Positions 16,061 to 23,945 of a stretch of DNA of 34,001 nt are shown piece after piece. The notes under the pieces are model-generated. The model saw only the letters and a program-made list of their open reading frames with translations, ran no database searches and had not been told where the DNA came from. The stretch is taken from the NCBI GenBank assembly GCA_004366205.1, contig ML178737.1, positions 72,580 through 106,580 on the forward strand, in the 5' to 3' direction. This stretch comes from Actinomycetota bacterium. GTDB taxonomy: Bacteria; Actinomycetota; Acidimicrobiia; Acidimicrobiales; CADCSY01. Position numbers and translations under genes: made by a program. Each line of letters opens with the position of its first letter. The stretch's first letter is position 1.

Positions 16061-17832
16061 GCGTCGTCCCCGGTGAACAGGTCGGGCCGGCCGGAGGGGA
16101 CCTGACCAGGCTCGTAGCGGCGGGCGTCGTTGACGTAGCACATGGCTCCGGCACGGTCGTTGTAGTAGGAGCGCAGCGTCGGGCTCCACCAGACCTCGGC
16201 GACGTCTCGCTGGGGGACGAACTGGTCCGGTGGCGCGTAGCGGAAGCCGGCGGTCCACTTGCTCGGGAGCACCGGTGGCAGCTCGACCATGCCCCGGAAC
16301 ACATGCTGCGGCGTGAGGTGCGGTCCCGCGCTGTGGATCATCTGCATCATCGGTTTGAAGACGCCCCAGCTTTCGATCTCGATGGGCGCGGCGCCCTCCA
16401 TGCCGCCCGGTCCCCCGCCGTCGGCGTAGGCCTTGCGGTACTCGAGCGTGCGGTCGGGCTGGTTGACGGGGAAGTTGCTGATCCCGAACGCGTGTTGCCA
16501 CTGGTCGCCCATGCCGAGGTCCATGTAGGCGCGCCCGGCAGCGTCGCTCGCGATGCTGGACGCTGGGAAGACGTAGTGCTCGGGGTAGTAGCGGTTCTGG
16601 TTGAGGGCCTGCAGGATGAACACGTTCGAGACCGGGTCGCAGCAGAACCCGACGGTGGTGATGTTGTTCGCGCGCATCTGAGCGACGATGCTCATCGCCT
16701 GCTGCTGAGCTCGCGCCACGTCGGGTTCGTAGGTGAAGGTCATGGCGTTCCCGGCGCCGCATTCGGTGAGGATCTGGCGCCACAGAGCGATGGCGGGCTC
16801 GAGGCCGCCTTCCCCGTCATCTGGGTAGATCAACCCCAGGCGCCGCTGCGGCACATCGCGCACGCCCGCGCCCGCGTATCGGGGCTGGTCGCCGTGGAGG
16901 CGCTTGCAGTAGTACTCGGCGTGCAGGTGAGCCAGACGTTCCGCTGATAGGCCTGTTCCCCACAGGAACGGGGCGAACCGGTCAAAGACCTCACGGGTCC
17001 CGCCCGCTCCGACGACGATCGTCTGGCGTCGTCCGAGCTCCTGGTAGAACGGCGGCGCACCTCGCGGCGCGAGCACGAAGGCAGGCTTGAGCTGCTCGGC
17101 GATCACCCGGCCGTCAGCCCGGAAACAGGCCGGGTCGTAGGTACCGGTCGGACACTGGCTCTGAAAGAACTGGTAGCGGCCATTGCAGGTCCTTGAGCCG
17201 GCCTGGTTGCCGGGCCCGTCGAGGGCCACGAGGGTGCGGCCCGACATCTCGAAGTACTTCTGCGCCGAGTTCTCGTATGCCCGCATCGTCTCGCAGAACG
17301 GGCCAGGCTCACGGGCGAACCCGGCGCCGGCGAGCAGGCCGTCGATGACGGCGTTGGACGGCATGTTGTACCAGACGTACCGGATCTCCTCGCGGGTGAC
17401 GCCCTGCATGGTGGCGCCTCCGTTGTCTCCCGAGAAGACCGGCCGACAGCGCACCCCGAGGCCGTACACGGGGCCCTTCTGCATGCCGTTCTCGTCGCAG
17501 TTCGACAGGTCCTCCTCAGCGGAGCCCCCGCCACCGGAGGCGACCGCACGGCCACCGTCGCCAGCGACTCCCGCTCCCCGACCGCCGGCACCCGCTCGCC
17601 CGCTGGCCGACGCGCCCGCTCCTGTCGCGTCGCCGCCGAGCCCGAGCTCGCCGCCCTCGAACCCCGGGCGAGCCAGGCTCCCGTCACCCAGCGTGAAGCC
17701 GTCGTCGCCGGCGGTCACCTGGTCGCCGGGCTGGCGTCCCTGGGATGGCGTGAGGACCACGAGCAGGCAGAGGACGGCCGCCACGACGAGAAAAGGCAGG
17801 TAACGGGTGGTCAACTGTGCCGGACTGGCCAT
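16042..17832 (-). CDS. Membrane-anchored Liv-type substrate-binding protein
   Basis: This 596-aa protein has an N-terminal transmembrane or signal-anchor segment (about residues 11-28, LPFLVVAAVLCLLVVL). A Gly/Ala/Ser-rich linker follows (about 60-105). Then comes a type I periplasmic-binding-protein fold of about 450 residues with RRLGLIYPDDGEGGLEPAIA and NNITTVGFCCDPVSNVFILQ, typical of the second lobe. No lipobox Cys is present, so it is tethered by the helix. It is longer than a normal LivJ/K (about 370 aa) and has many Cys. ATG 17832 follows GGAGGAG. It is the first gene of the transport operon and probably determines its substrate. Similar binding proteins serve amides, aromatic acids or sterol-related compounds, and the ligand here is not readable. 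Confidence 0.85.
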   Translation of the reverse strand: MASPAQLTTRYLPFLVVAAVLCLLVVLTPSQGRQPGDQVTAGDDGFTLGDGSLARPGFEGGELGLGGDATGAGASASGRAGAGGRGAGVAGDGGRAVASGGGGSAEEDLSNCDENGMQKGPVYGLGVRCRPVFSGDNGGATMQGVTREEIRYVWYNMPSNAVIDGLLAGAGFAREPGPFCETMRAYENSAQKYFEMSGRTLVALDGPGNQAGSRTCNGRYQFFQSQCPTGTYDPACFRADGRVIAEQLKPAFVLAPRGAPPFYQELGRRQTIVVGAGGTREVFDRFAPFLWGTGLSAERLAHLHAEYYCKRLHGDQPRYAGAGVRDVPQRRLGLIYPDDGEGGLEPAIALWRQILTECGAGNAMTFTYEPDVARAQQQAMSIVAQMRANNITTVGFCCDPVSNVFILQALNQNRYYPEHYVFPASSIASDAAGRAYMDLGMGDQWQHAFGISNFPVNQPDRTLEYRKAYADGGGPGGMEGAAPIEIESWGVFKPMMQMIHSAGPHLTPQHVFRGMVELPPVLPSKWTAGFRYAPPDQFVPQRDVAEVWWSPTLRSYYNDRAGAMCYVNDARRYEPGQVPSGRPDLFTGDDACARLD

Positions 17833-17923
17833 GGGCTCCTCCCCCGAACAGGCCGTGCACGAGCAGGGCCCTGCAAGAGGAATTCGACGCAGCCCGCCGC
17901 CCTCCTCCCACTGAATTAAGATT

Positions 17924-17936
17924 TACGATACCGTCA
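17924..17936. promoter_or_regulatory. Candidate operator upstream of the transport operon
   Basis: TACG-ATAC-CGTCA lies in an AT-richer patch of the 165-bp gap before the substrate-binding protein gene. It matches the site at 9861-9873 in half-sites, spacing and orientation relative to the downstream gene. The neighbouring AATTAAGATTTACGAT stretch may contain promoter elements. The regulator is unknown. Confidence 0.45.
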
Positions 17937-17997
17937 GGAAGAAGTCGCGGTGACCCCACGGTCCGCGAATCGAGCTGTCGCGGAGCCTTGCCCCCGT

Positions 17998-19146
17998 TCA
18001 GGGACCGTCTCCGGCGGCCGGCGGTTCCTTGGGCAGGCCCAGCACCCGCTCCCCCACGATGTTGCGCTGGATCTCGGCGGTGCCGCCCCAGATCGTGTGG
18101 GCGCGGCTGCCCAGGAACAGGCTGGTCCACGGACCGCGGAGCGCACCGCTCGGGCCGAGGATGTCCACGGCGTAGTTGGTGAGGCGCTGCTGGTGCTCGG
18201 ACCAGAACATTTTGCTGATCGACGCCGAGGGGCCGGGGTCGTTGTCGTTGGCCAGGGCCGAGAGCAGCCGCAGGCCCTGGAACCGCATGATCGCCACGTG
18301 GCTCCAGAACCAGGCGAGCCGGTCCCGTACGAGCGGGTCACGGGCGCGGCCCAGGCGGCGGACCTCGTCGACCAGGTCCCAGAACATGCGCTCGTGCTGG
18401 AGGTGCTGGGTGGTGGCACCGCCGCCCCGTTCGTTGCCGAGCGTGGTCATCGACACGGCCCAGCCGTTGTTGAGCCCGCCGATCACGTTGTCGAGTGGAG
18501 CACGCGCCGCGTTGAACCACGTCTCGGCGAAGTGCCGTTCGCCGGTGATCTGCTTGATCGGGCGGAACTCGACGCCGGGCTGGTCGACCGGCACCAGCAC
18601 GTAGGAGATGCCCCGGTGCTTGGGGGCGTCGGGGTCGGTGCGGCACAGGGTGAAGATGATCGTGGCGTCGGTGTACCACGAGGTCCACACCTTCTGGCCG
18701 TCGATCACGAGCTCGTCACCGTCGATGATGCCCCGGGTCGTCAGGCTGGCGAGGTCCGAGCCGGCGTCGGGCTCGGAGAACCCCTGGCAGTAGCGGTCGG
18801 TGCCGTCGATGATGCGCGGCAGGAAGCGGGCCTTCTGCTCGTCGGTGCCGTGCACGATGATCGACGGACCGACGAGGGACTCCCCCATCCCCCGGGTGAG
18901 CCGCCGGGCGCGGGCCCGGGCGAACTCCTCGTTGAGCACGGCCACCTCGACGCCGCTGAGGCCGCGGCCGCCGTACTCCTCGGGCCAGGCCACGCAGATG
19001 AGGCGCTGCTCGACCAGCAGCTCCTCCCAGCGGGGGCTGCCCATGAGCGCCCGTCGCTCGTCGCGGTCTTTGGGCACGGTCTCGGCCAGCCACGCCCGCA
19101 GCTCGGCACGGAACGCTTCGGCGCGCGGTCCGAGGTCGATCTTCAC
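17998..19146 (-). CDS. Acyl-CoA dehydrogenase
   Basis: This 382-aa flavoenzyme of the acyl-CoA dehydrogenase family catalyses FAD-dependent alpha,beta-desaturation of an acyl-CoA thioester. Visible family features are WPEEYGGRGLS near residue 54, QGFSEPDAGSDLASLTTRG (FAD/substrate loop), DGQKVWTSW, the NERGGGATTQ region and the C-terminal GGTAEIQRNIVGERVLGLP. The length is normal. GTG 19146 is preceded by GGGAGGG. It lies 28 nt after the enoyl-CoA hydratase gene and is followed by the transport operon, suggesting uptake and beta-oxidation-like breakdown of one compound. Related actinobacterial enzymes act on sterol side chains or branched acyl-CoAs, and chain specificity is not visible here. 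Confidence 0.93.
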   Translation of the reverse strand: MKIDLGPRAEAFRAELRAWLAETVPKDRDERRALMGSPRWEELLVEQRLICVAWPEEYGGRGLSGVEVAVLNEEFARARARRLTRGMGESLVGPSIIVHGTDEQKARFLPRIIDGTDRYCQGFSEPDAGSDLASLTTRGIIDGDELVIDGQKVWTSWYTDATIIFTLCRTDPDAPKHRGISYVLVPVDQPGVEFRPIKQITGERHFAETWFNAARAPLDNVIGGLNNGWAVSMTTLGNERGGGATTQHLQHERMFWDLVDEVRRLGRARDPLVRDRLAWFWSHVAIMRFQGLRLLSALANDNDPGPSASISKMFWSEHQQRLTNYAVDILGPSGALRGPWTSLFLGSRAHTIWGGTAEIQRNIVGERVLGLPKEPPAAGDGP

Positions 19147-19174
19147 GGTGCCGTCCCTCCCGCCTCGCCCGTCG

Positions 19175-20029
19175 CTACCGCTGGAAGAGGTCCTCAGGGA
19201 AGTCGCGGTTCTTGGCGAGCTTCCAGTGGGGGGCGCGCTTCTCCATGAAGGCGGTGGGGCCCTCCATGGCGTCGGGCTGACGGATCACCCAGCCGAACAC
19301 CTTGTGGTTGAAGCGCTGGTAGCGCGCCGCGTCGGTCTGCTCGAGCCCCTCGTACAGCATGCGCTTCACGATCGCGCCGGAGACCGGCGCCACGTTCACG
19401 GCGATGTCCCGGGCGATCTCCAGAGCCCGGGGGAGCACCTGGTCGGCGGGCACGGCCTCGTTCACCAGCCCCCAAGCCGCCGCGTCCCGGCCGCTGAAGA
19501 TCCGCCCGGTGTAGAGCAGCTCGAACGCCCGGGGCAGCCCGACGATGCGGGGCAGGATGTAGGGCGCGTTGAGCTCGGGGAGCACGCCCCGGCGGTTGAA
19601 GACGAAGCCGAGCTTGGCGTCCTCGGCGACGATCCGCATGTCCCACTGGAGCGGGATCGTGATGCCGGCCCCGACCGCGGCGCCGTTGATGGCGCCGATG
19701 ATCGGCGTGTTCATCTCCCAGTAGTCCTTGCCGTCGTCGACCGTGAGCGCCTCGGTGACCCGCTTGCGCTCGTCGCGGTCCTCGACGTCGCCGCCGCGGA
19801 ACGCGTCGGCGCCGCTGCTCAGGTCCTGCCCGGCGCAGAACGCCTTCCCGGCGCCCGTCACGACGATGGCCCGCACGTCGTCGCGGGCGTCCGCGTGCAC
19901 GATGGCGTGACGAAGCTCGAGGCCCAGCCGCCAGTTGAGCGCGTTCATGCGCTCGGGTCGGTTCAGCGTGATCGTCGTGACCCCGCCGTCGTCGTCGACG
20001 AGGATCGTCTCGTAGCCCACTTCGCTCAT
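19175..20029 (-). CDS. Enoyl-CoA hydratase/isomerase (crotonase) family protein
   Basis: This 284-aa crotonase-fold enzyme would hydrate or isomerise enoyl-CoA, the step after the acyl-CoA dehydrogenase. Hallmarks are LNRPERMNALNWRL near the N-terminus, GAGKAFCAGQDLS (oxyanion-hole strand), INGAAVGAGITIPLQWDMRI, and RRGVLPELNAPYILPRIVG with a Glu at the usual catalytic position. ATG 20029 follows GGGAGGGG. A longer open frame upstream to 20452 runs over the divergent lipoprotein gene and lacks crotonase sequence, so it was rejected. It heads the pair with the dehydrogenase (28-nt gap) and diverges from the lipoprotein gene across 106 bp. Confidence 0.93.
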   Translation of the reverse strand: MSEVGYETILVDDDGGVTTITLNRPERMNALNWRLGLELRHAIVHADARDDVRAIVVTGAGKAFCAGQDLSSGADAFRGGDVEDRDERKRVTEALTVDDGKDYWEMNTPIIGAINGAAVGAGITIPLQWDMRIVAEDAKLGFVFNRRGVLPELNAPYILPRIVGLPRAFELLYTGRIFSGRDAAAWGLVNEAVPADQVLPRALEIARDIAVNVAPVSGAIVKRMLYEGLEQTDAARYQRFNHKVFGWVIRQPDAMEGPTAFMEKRAPHWKLAKNRDFPEDLFQR

Positions 20030-20135
20030 CGTGTCCCCTCCCGGTGGCTCCCGGCGTCCAGCATGCAGCAGCGGGGAGCAACCCTGCCATCTCGGACCAA
20101 GCGGTACGGTGCGTGCCTGACGTGTAGGAGCACCC

Positions 20136-20666
20136 GTGCGACCCCATCCACCATCGCGGCGGCGACCCCCGCTGCGGCTCACCGCCACGAGCGCCCGAGC
20201 ATCGACGGCCGTCGCCGTCACCATGGCGCTCGCCGTCGCCGCATGCGGTGCCGGCAACGGCGGCGACCGGGTGGCGGTCCAGCCTGAGCGCCCCGGCGCG
20301 GGAGCCGGCCCCGAGGAGGTCCATCCGGGCACGGTGCACGAGTGCGCCGGCGGCTGGCCGGTGCCCGGGGAGATGGCCGTGGTCGAGACCGCGCTGGGTC
20401 GAGACGACGGCGGCGATCGCACCTGTGTGGTGTCCGTGCGCTCGGACCGCACGGTGGCCGAGACGGTGGCCCGCTACCGGGCAGAGCTCGACGGTGCCGG
20501 GTGGTCGTACGAGACCCAGCAGGAGGACGACGCCACCGCGGTGCTCCAGCTGCGTGGGCCACTGTGCGGGGCAGCCATCGTCATCCCCCACGGTTCGGGC
20601 GCGTCGGTGCTGACGTCGATCGTCGACTGCGACCGCGTTCAGGGCACGCCGGCTACCGGGCGGTGA
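20136..20666 (+). CDS. Small putative lipoprotein
   Basis: This 176-aa protein has a basic N-region, a hydrophobic stretch and a lipobox (LAVAACGAG, Cys37), so it is predicted to be a lipid-anchored exported protein. The mature part is acidic and Gly/Ala-rich. It contains an alpha/beta-like segment (TVAETVARYRAELDGAGWSY) reminiscent of small actinobacterial surface lipoproteins, with four further Cys that could form disulfides. I do not recognise the family. GTG 20136 follows TAGGAGC at 5-6 nt. It is divergent from the enoyl-CoA hydratase. Nothing is seen between its stop and the IS21 left end at 20776. Confidence 0.75.
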   Translation: MRPHPPSRRRPPLRLTATSARASTAVAVTMALAVAACGAGNGGDRVAVQPERPGAGAGPEEVHPGTVHECAGGWPVPGEMAVVETALGRDDGGDRTCVVSVRSDRTVAETVARYRAELDGAGWSYETQQEDDATAVLQLRGPLCGAAIVIPHGSGASVLTSIVDCDRVQGTPATGR

Positions 20667-20794
20667 ACAGGCTGGGCCGGCGCTGACCCCGGACGGCGCG
20701 CCCGACCGACAGGCACGCCGACCAACCTCGTGCGGGGTAGCGGACTAGGCCTTGGTACGCTCACCGTTCCGCCCCTGTCAACGGCCATCTTGAT

Positions 20795-20850
20795 GTCCTC
20801 GCTGGTGGCCATGGGTGGTCCTCGCTGGTGGCCAACGAAAGTCCTCGCGG
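20795..20850. repeat. IS21 left-end phased repeats
   Basis: GTCCTCGCTGGTGGCCA occurs at 20795-20811 and 20818-20834. A partial copy GTCCTCGCGG lies at 20841-20850. All three start exactly 23 bp apart. These are probable IstA binding sites. Confidence 0.8.
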
Positions 20851-21624
20851 TCAGGTCGTGGTGTCACCTCCGGTGGTGCGGTGGGTGAGCCGGTAGCTGT
20901 CGCCGGTGGTGGTGATGATGTGGGCGTGGTGGCAGAGCCGGTCGAGCAGTGAGACGGCGGTGGGTTGGTCGGGCAGGAACCGTCCCCAGTTCTCGAACGG
21001 CGAGTGTGATCCGATCGCCAACGAGCGCTTCTCGTAGGCGGCGGCGACAAGCTGGAACAGGAGCTGGCAGCCGGTGTGGTCGAGTGGGGCGAAGCCGATC
21101 TCGTCGATGATGAGCAGTTGGTTCCGGCAGAGCTGTTCGATGGTCTTGCCCACGGTGTTGTCGGCGGTGGCCCGCCAGAGGTGTTCGACGAGTTCGGCGG
21201 CGGTGAAGTAGCGGACTCGGTGGCCGGCTTCGACGGCGGCGTGGCCGAGGGCGATGAGGTAGTGGGTTTTGCCGGTGCCGGCGGGGCCGACGAGGCAGAG
21301 GTTGTCGGCCCGGTCGATCCAGTCGAGGGTGACCAGGTAGTCGTGGCTCGCCCGGGGGATCGAGGACTCCTCGAGGTTGAACTCGTCGAGGGTCTTGGTC
21401 ACGGGGAACCGGGCGGCGGTCATCCGGTTGCGGGTGTTGGATGCGTCGCGGGCGGCGATCTCGAGGTCGACGAGCACGCGCAGGGTCTCTTCGGGCGCCC
21501 AGCGTTGGGTGCGGGCGGTGAGCAGGATCTCGGGGGCGGCGTGGCGGATGGCGGCGAGCTTGAGTCGCTTCAGCCCGGCTTCGAGATCGGCCGGCAACGT
21601 CGGCGTGACGGGTGGCGGGGTCAT
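20851..21624 (-). CDS. istB: IstB-type ATPase of IS21 element
   Basis: This 257-aa AAA+ ATPase helps the IstA transposase select its target. Walker A is GPAGTGKT (residues 113-120), Walker B is LLIIDE (170-175), and the GSHSPFENWG stretch is typical of IstB. The full length is intact. ATG 21624 overlaps the istA stop by 4 nt, the standard istAB arrangement. It belongs to the same element as the adjacent istA and has no stop or frameshift. Confidence 0.95.
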   Translation of the reverse strand: MTPPPVTPTLPADLEAGLKRLKLAAIRHAAPEILLTARTQRWAPEETLRVLVDLEIAARDASNTRNRMTAARFPVTKTLDEFNLEESSIPRASHDYLVTLDWIDRADNLCLVGPAGTGKTHYLIALGHAAVEAGHRVRYFTAAELVEHLWRATADNTVGKTIEQLCRNQLLIIDEIGFAPLDHTGCQLLFQLVAAAYEKRSLAIGSHSPFENWGRFLPDQPTAVSLLDRLCHHAHIITTTGDSYRLTHRTTGGDTTT

Positions 21625-23099
21625 ACGAGGCCCTCGATCCGGTAGGCGCCGAGACCGCGTTGTGCGACGGCGGGGAGGTCGATGACGACTGGTTCGCCGG
21701 CGTCGACGGGTTCGGGGGCGGCGGGACCGATGGCCAGGATCGAGCGGACATCGTCGGCCCGGAAGCGTGAGAACCGGACCGCCCGCTCCAACGCTCGGGT
21801 CACCGCCTCGTCGCCGTGGGCGGGGAGGAGCTCGTTGACGATGATCTCGATCTCCTTGGGCAGCATCGTCATCCCAGCCGCTGCACCGGCGCGGATGAAC
21901 GCATCGGCGTGCTCGCCGAGCGCGAGGAAGGTGCGCTCGGTCTCGGTCCGAGGTCGGGGGCCACGGGACGGCGGCTTTCGGGGCGTGGGGTAGTGCTCAT
22001 CGAGGATCGACGACTCACCCGGCCCGAGTTGGTCATGGGTGGCGACGAGCTCGCCGGTGTCGATCCGGTAGATGCGCACCACCCCGTCGTAGGTGACCGC
22101 CTCGACCCGTGTGCCAACGAGGAGCGAGGGCACGGAGTAGCGGGCTGATGCGACCCGGATCGTGGCGAGCTTGTCGACCTTGCAGATCTCGGCCCGCCCG
22201 ATCCGCGGCCGCAACATGGGCAGCGGCCGCAACAGATCGATCTCGACCGCGAGGCGATCGGCGGGGACGGCGCAGATCTCGGAGTGCTCGACGCCGTTGC
22301 GTTCCGCGCACCACTCGACCGCAGCCTCGTTCCAGGACGTCAGGTCGCTGTCGGCGTCGGGGGCGGGGACGTCGCGCTTGGCGTAGCCGACCAGGTTCTC
22401 GACGATGCCCTTCGACGCCGGATCACCCGCGTGGCAGAAGTCCGGTGCGAACCCGTAGTGAGTGGCGAAGCGCACGTAGTCCGGCGTCGGGATCACCACC
22501 CCAGCCACCGTGCCCGCCTTGAGACAACCCATCCGGTCGGCGAGCACCTTAGCCGGCACGCCGCCGAGGGCCTCGAAGCACTCGGCCAACATCGTGAACG
22601 TCGTTGCCGCGGTCTCGTCCCGGGCGTAACGCACGAACCGGATGCGTGACCACGCCAACACGGCGCAGAACACGTGGACCCCGGTGCCCGGCAGCACGCC
22701 CCAGTCGATGACCAGCGTGTCGCCCGGGGTCCACACCGCCGGACGGCGCTGCCGGCCGTTCTTCGCGCGCCACTTCTTCTTCTCCTCAGCGACCAAGCGT
22801 CTGAAGTTCCGGGTCGAGCCGGCGTAGCCGTCGGCGCGGGCTTCGACCAGCAGCCGCTTCGCGGTGACCTTCGCCTTCGTCGCGTCGACCCGCTGCGCCA
22901 CCAACGCTCGAGCAACGTCGGTGTTCTTCGGCACCGGCGCCCGGCTCGCGCGGTGCTCATCGAGCCCGCCGGCCTCATGCGCGAGCACCCTGCGCTTCAC
23001 CGTCTTGGGGTCCACACCGCAGATCTCGGCGGCACCCCGATACGTCCCCACGTCTCTGTACGCGGCAACAACATCCATCGTCTTCCTCGCTGTCAACAT
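21621..23099 (-). CDS. istA: IstA-type DDE transposase of IS21 element
   Basis: This 492-aa transposase has an N-terminal helix-turn-helix (TYRGAAEICGVDPKTVKRRV) that should bind the end repeats. Its rve-like catalytic core shows a DDE triad at about Asp132 (TLVIDWGVL), Asp188 (KVLADRMG) and Glu234 (SKGIVENLVGYAKRD). A C-terminal beta-rich domain and arginine-rich tail follow. All catalytic residues are present, so the element could be active. ATG 23099 begins 148 bp inside the right end. It is coupled to istB by a 4-nt overlap. Confidence 0.95.
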   Translation of the reverse strand: MLTARKTMDVVAAYRDVGTYRGAAEICGVDPKTVKRRVLAHEAGGLDEHRASRAPVPKNTDVARALVAQRVDATKAKVTAKRLLVEARADGYAGSTRNFRRLVAEEKKKWRAKNGRQRRPAVWTPGDTLVIDWGVLPGTGVHVFCAVLAWSRIRFVRYARDETAATTFTMLAECFEALGGVPAKVLADRMGCLKAGTVAGVVIPTPDYVRFATHYGFAPDFCHAGDPASKGIVENLVGYAKRDVPAPDADSDLTSWNEAAVEWCAERNGVEHSEICAVPADRLAVEIDLLRPLPMLRPRIGRAEICKVDKLATIRVASARYSVPSLLVGTRVEAVTYDGVVRIYRIDTGELVATHDQLGPGESSILDEHYPTPRKPPSRGPRPRTETERTFLALGEHADAFIRAGAAAGMTMLPKEIEIIVNELLPAHGDEAVTRALERAVRFSRFRADDVRSILAIGPAAPEPVDAGEPVVIDLPAVAQRGLGAYRIEGLV

Positions 23100-23192
23100 T
23101 GACCGCAGCCCTCCGGGTGGTTCGAGCGGGATCTGACTTGGCGTCGATCACGCTCACCGCCCGGAGCGGCTACCTGGTGGATCTACCCCTCA

Positions 23193-23228
23193 CCACCGCG
23201 AGGACCTCTCCTGGCCACCAGCGAGGAC
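23193..23228. repeat. IS21 right-end phased repeats
   Basis: The reverse complement of the left-end repeat occurs at 23212-23228 (full) and 23193-23205 (partial). Their matching ends are 23 bp apart, mirroring the left end. Confidence 0.75.
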
Positions 23229-23294
23229 TTTCACATGGCCACGGACACAGGTGTACGGGCCAGCCCTCCCGAGCGGCGCGCACGAGAGCGTCGC

Positions 23295-23751
23295 TCACCA
23301 CCCGCCCGGATGTTGATCGGCTCCGAGCGCGGCCGTCAGGTTCGTCGTCGCTCCGGTGGCGCCGAGGCGGCGCTGGTCACGCTCGAGTGACTGCCGGGTC
23401 GGAGCGGACACGGCGGAGCCGGCGAGCGATGCGGCGAGGCCGATGCCGGAGACCCATGCTTCGCCACCGAGGAGGAGGAACCCGCCGAAGGACACGAGGA
23501 CCGGTACCTCGCACCACGCGATGCGGGCGAACAGCCGGGGTCCTGTACGACCCTGCCAGGCGAGCGGGGTCGCTCGCGTCGAGCTTCGGCACGGCCACGC
23601 GGGTGTCGAGGACCGAAACGACCCCGACAGCCGCCACCAGCACGGCGACCAGCCCGGCGGAGACGCCGGTCCGCTGGAGGCCGGCGCTGGCGTCGAGGGC
23701 GAGTACGACGACGCCGATCAGGATCACGGCCTTGCAGAACCCGGCGAACAC
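23295..23751 (-). pseudogene. Frameshifted small membrane-protein gene
   Basis: Two adjacent minus-strand frames form one sensible membrane protein if a single base is removed. Frame one (from GTG 23751) gives hydrophobic segments AVILIGVVVLALDA and LVAVLVAAVGVVSVL, ending LAGSYRT. Frame two continues RLFARIAWCEVPVLVSFGGF and a further helix, then SAPTRQSLERDQRRLGATGA. The break is in a GGGG run at 23537-23540. The first frame also stays open upstream to about 23834 with protein-like sequence (LEDGIVPARGWWSPP) but no normal start, so the 5' end may be lost too. The family is not recognised. A sequencing error in the homopolymer is the main alternative. Confidence 0.6.
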
Positions 23752-23945
23752 CTTCCACGCCTTCCAGGACCCCGATGGCGGCGACCACCAGCCGCGCGCC
23801 GGGACAATCCCGTCCTCGAGGCTTGGTGCGGCAAGGCCATTCGGTCCTCAAGCCCCGATGATCGTGAGCTCCTCGCGGAAGTTGCACCCAGCATTGCCGG
23901 TGCTCGCTCGTTCCAAGCGGCATCCTCTCCAGGCCGAAGGTCAGC

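Larger units (their letters stand above)
20776..23247 (-). mobile_element. IS21-family insertion sequence (complete-looking)
   Basis: The element contains istA and istB with a 4-nt overlap. Both ends start TGTC-N3-GGCCAT when read inward (20776 onward, and the reverse complement from 23247). Both continue into a GTCCTCGCTGGTGGCCA repeat. Both ends also carry a second repeat at 23-bp spacing. IS21 elements typically end in TG...CA and carry multiple transposase-binding repeats. The flanking bases (GCCCC on the left, CAGGT on the right) show no target duplication, so the copy may be old or a rearrangement may have joined different flanks. Confidence 0.85.

Noticed and set aside
13895-16783. A 962-aa version of the permease starting at 16783
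   Set aside because: The first 240 residues overlap the binding-protein gene in another frame and have no membrane or domain features. The LivH-like part begins near 16060.
20103-20117. GGTACG-N3-CGTGCC before the lipoprotein gene as a third copy of the shared operator
   Set aside because: The spacing is 3 instead of 4 and the second half-site does not match CGTCA, so I do not count it.
19175-20452. A 425-aa version of the enoyl-CoA hydratase
   Set aside because: The extra N-terminal part lies antisense to the lipoprotein gene and is not crotonase-like. ATG 20029 has a strong ribosome binding site.
20771-23252. A target duplication around the IS21 element
   Set aside because: GCCCC and CAGGT do not match, and small boundary shifts do not produce a match.
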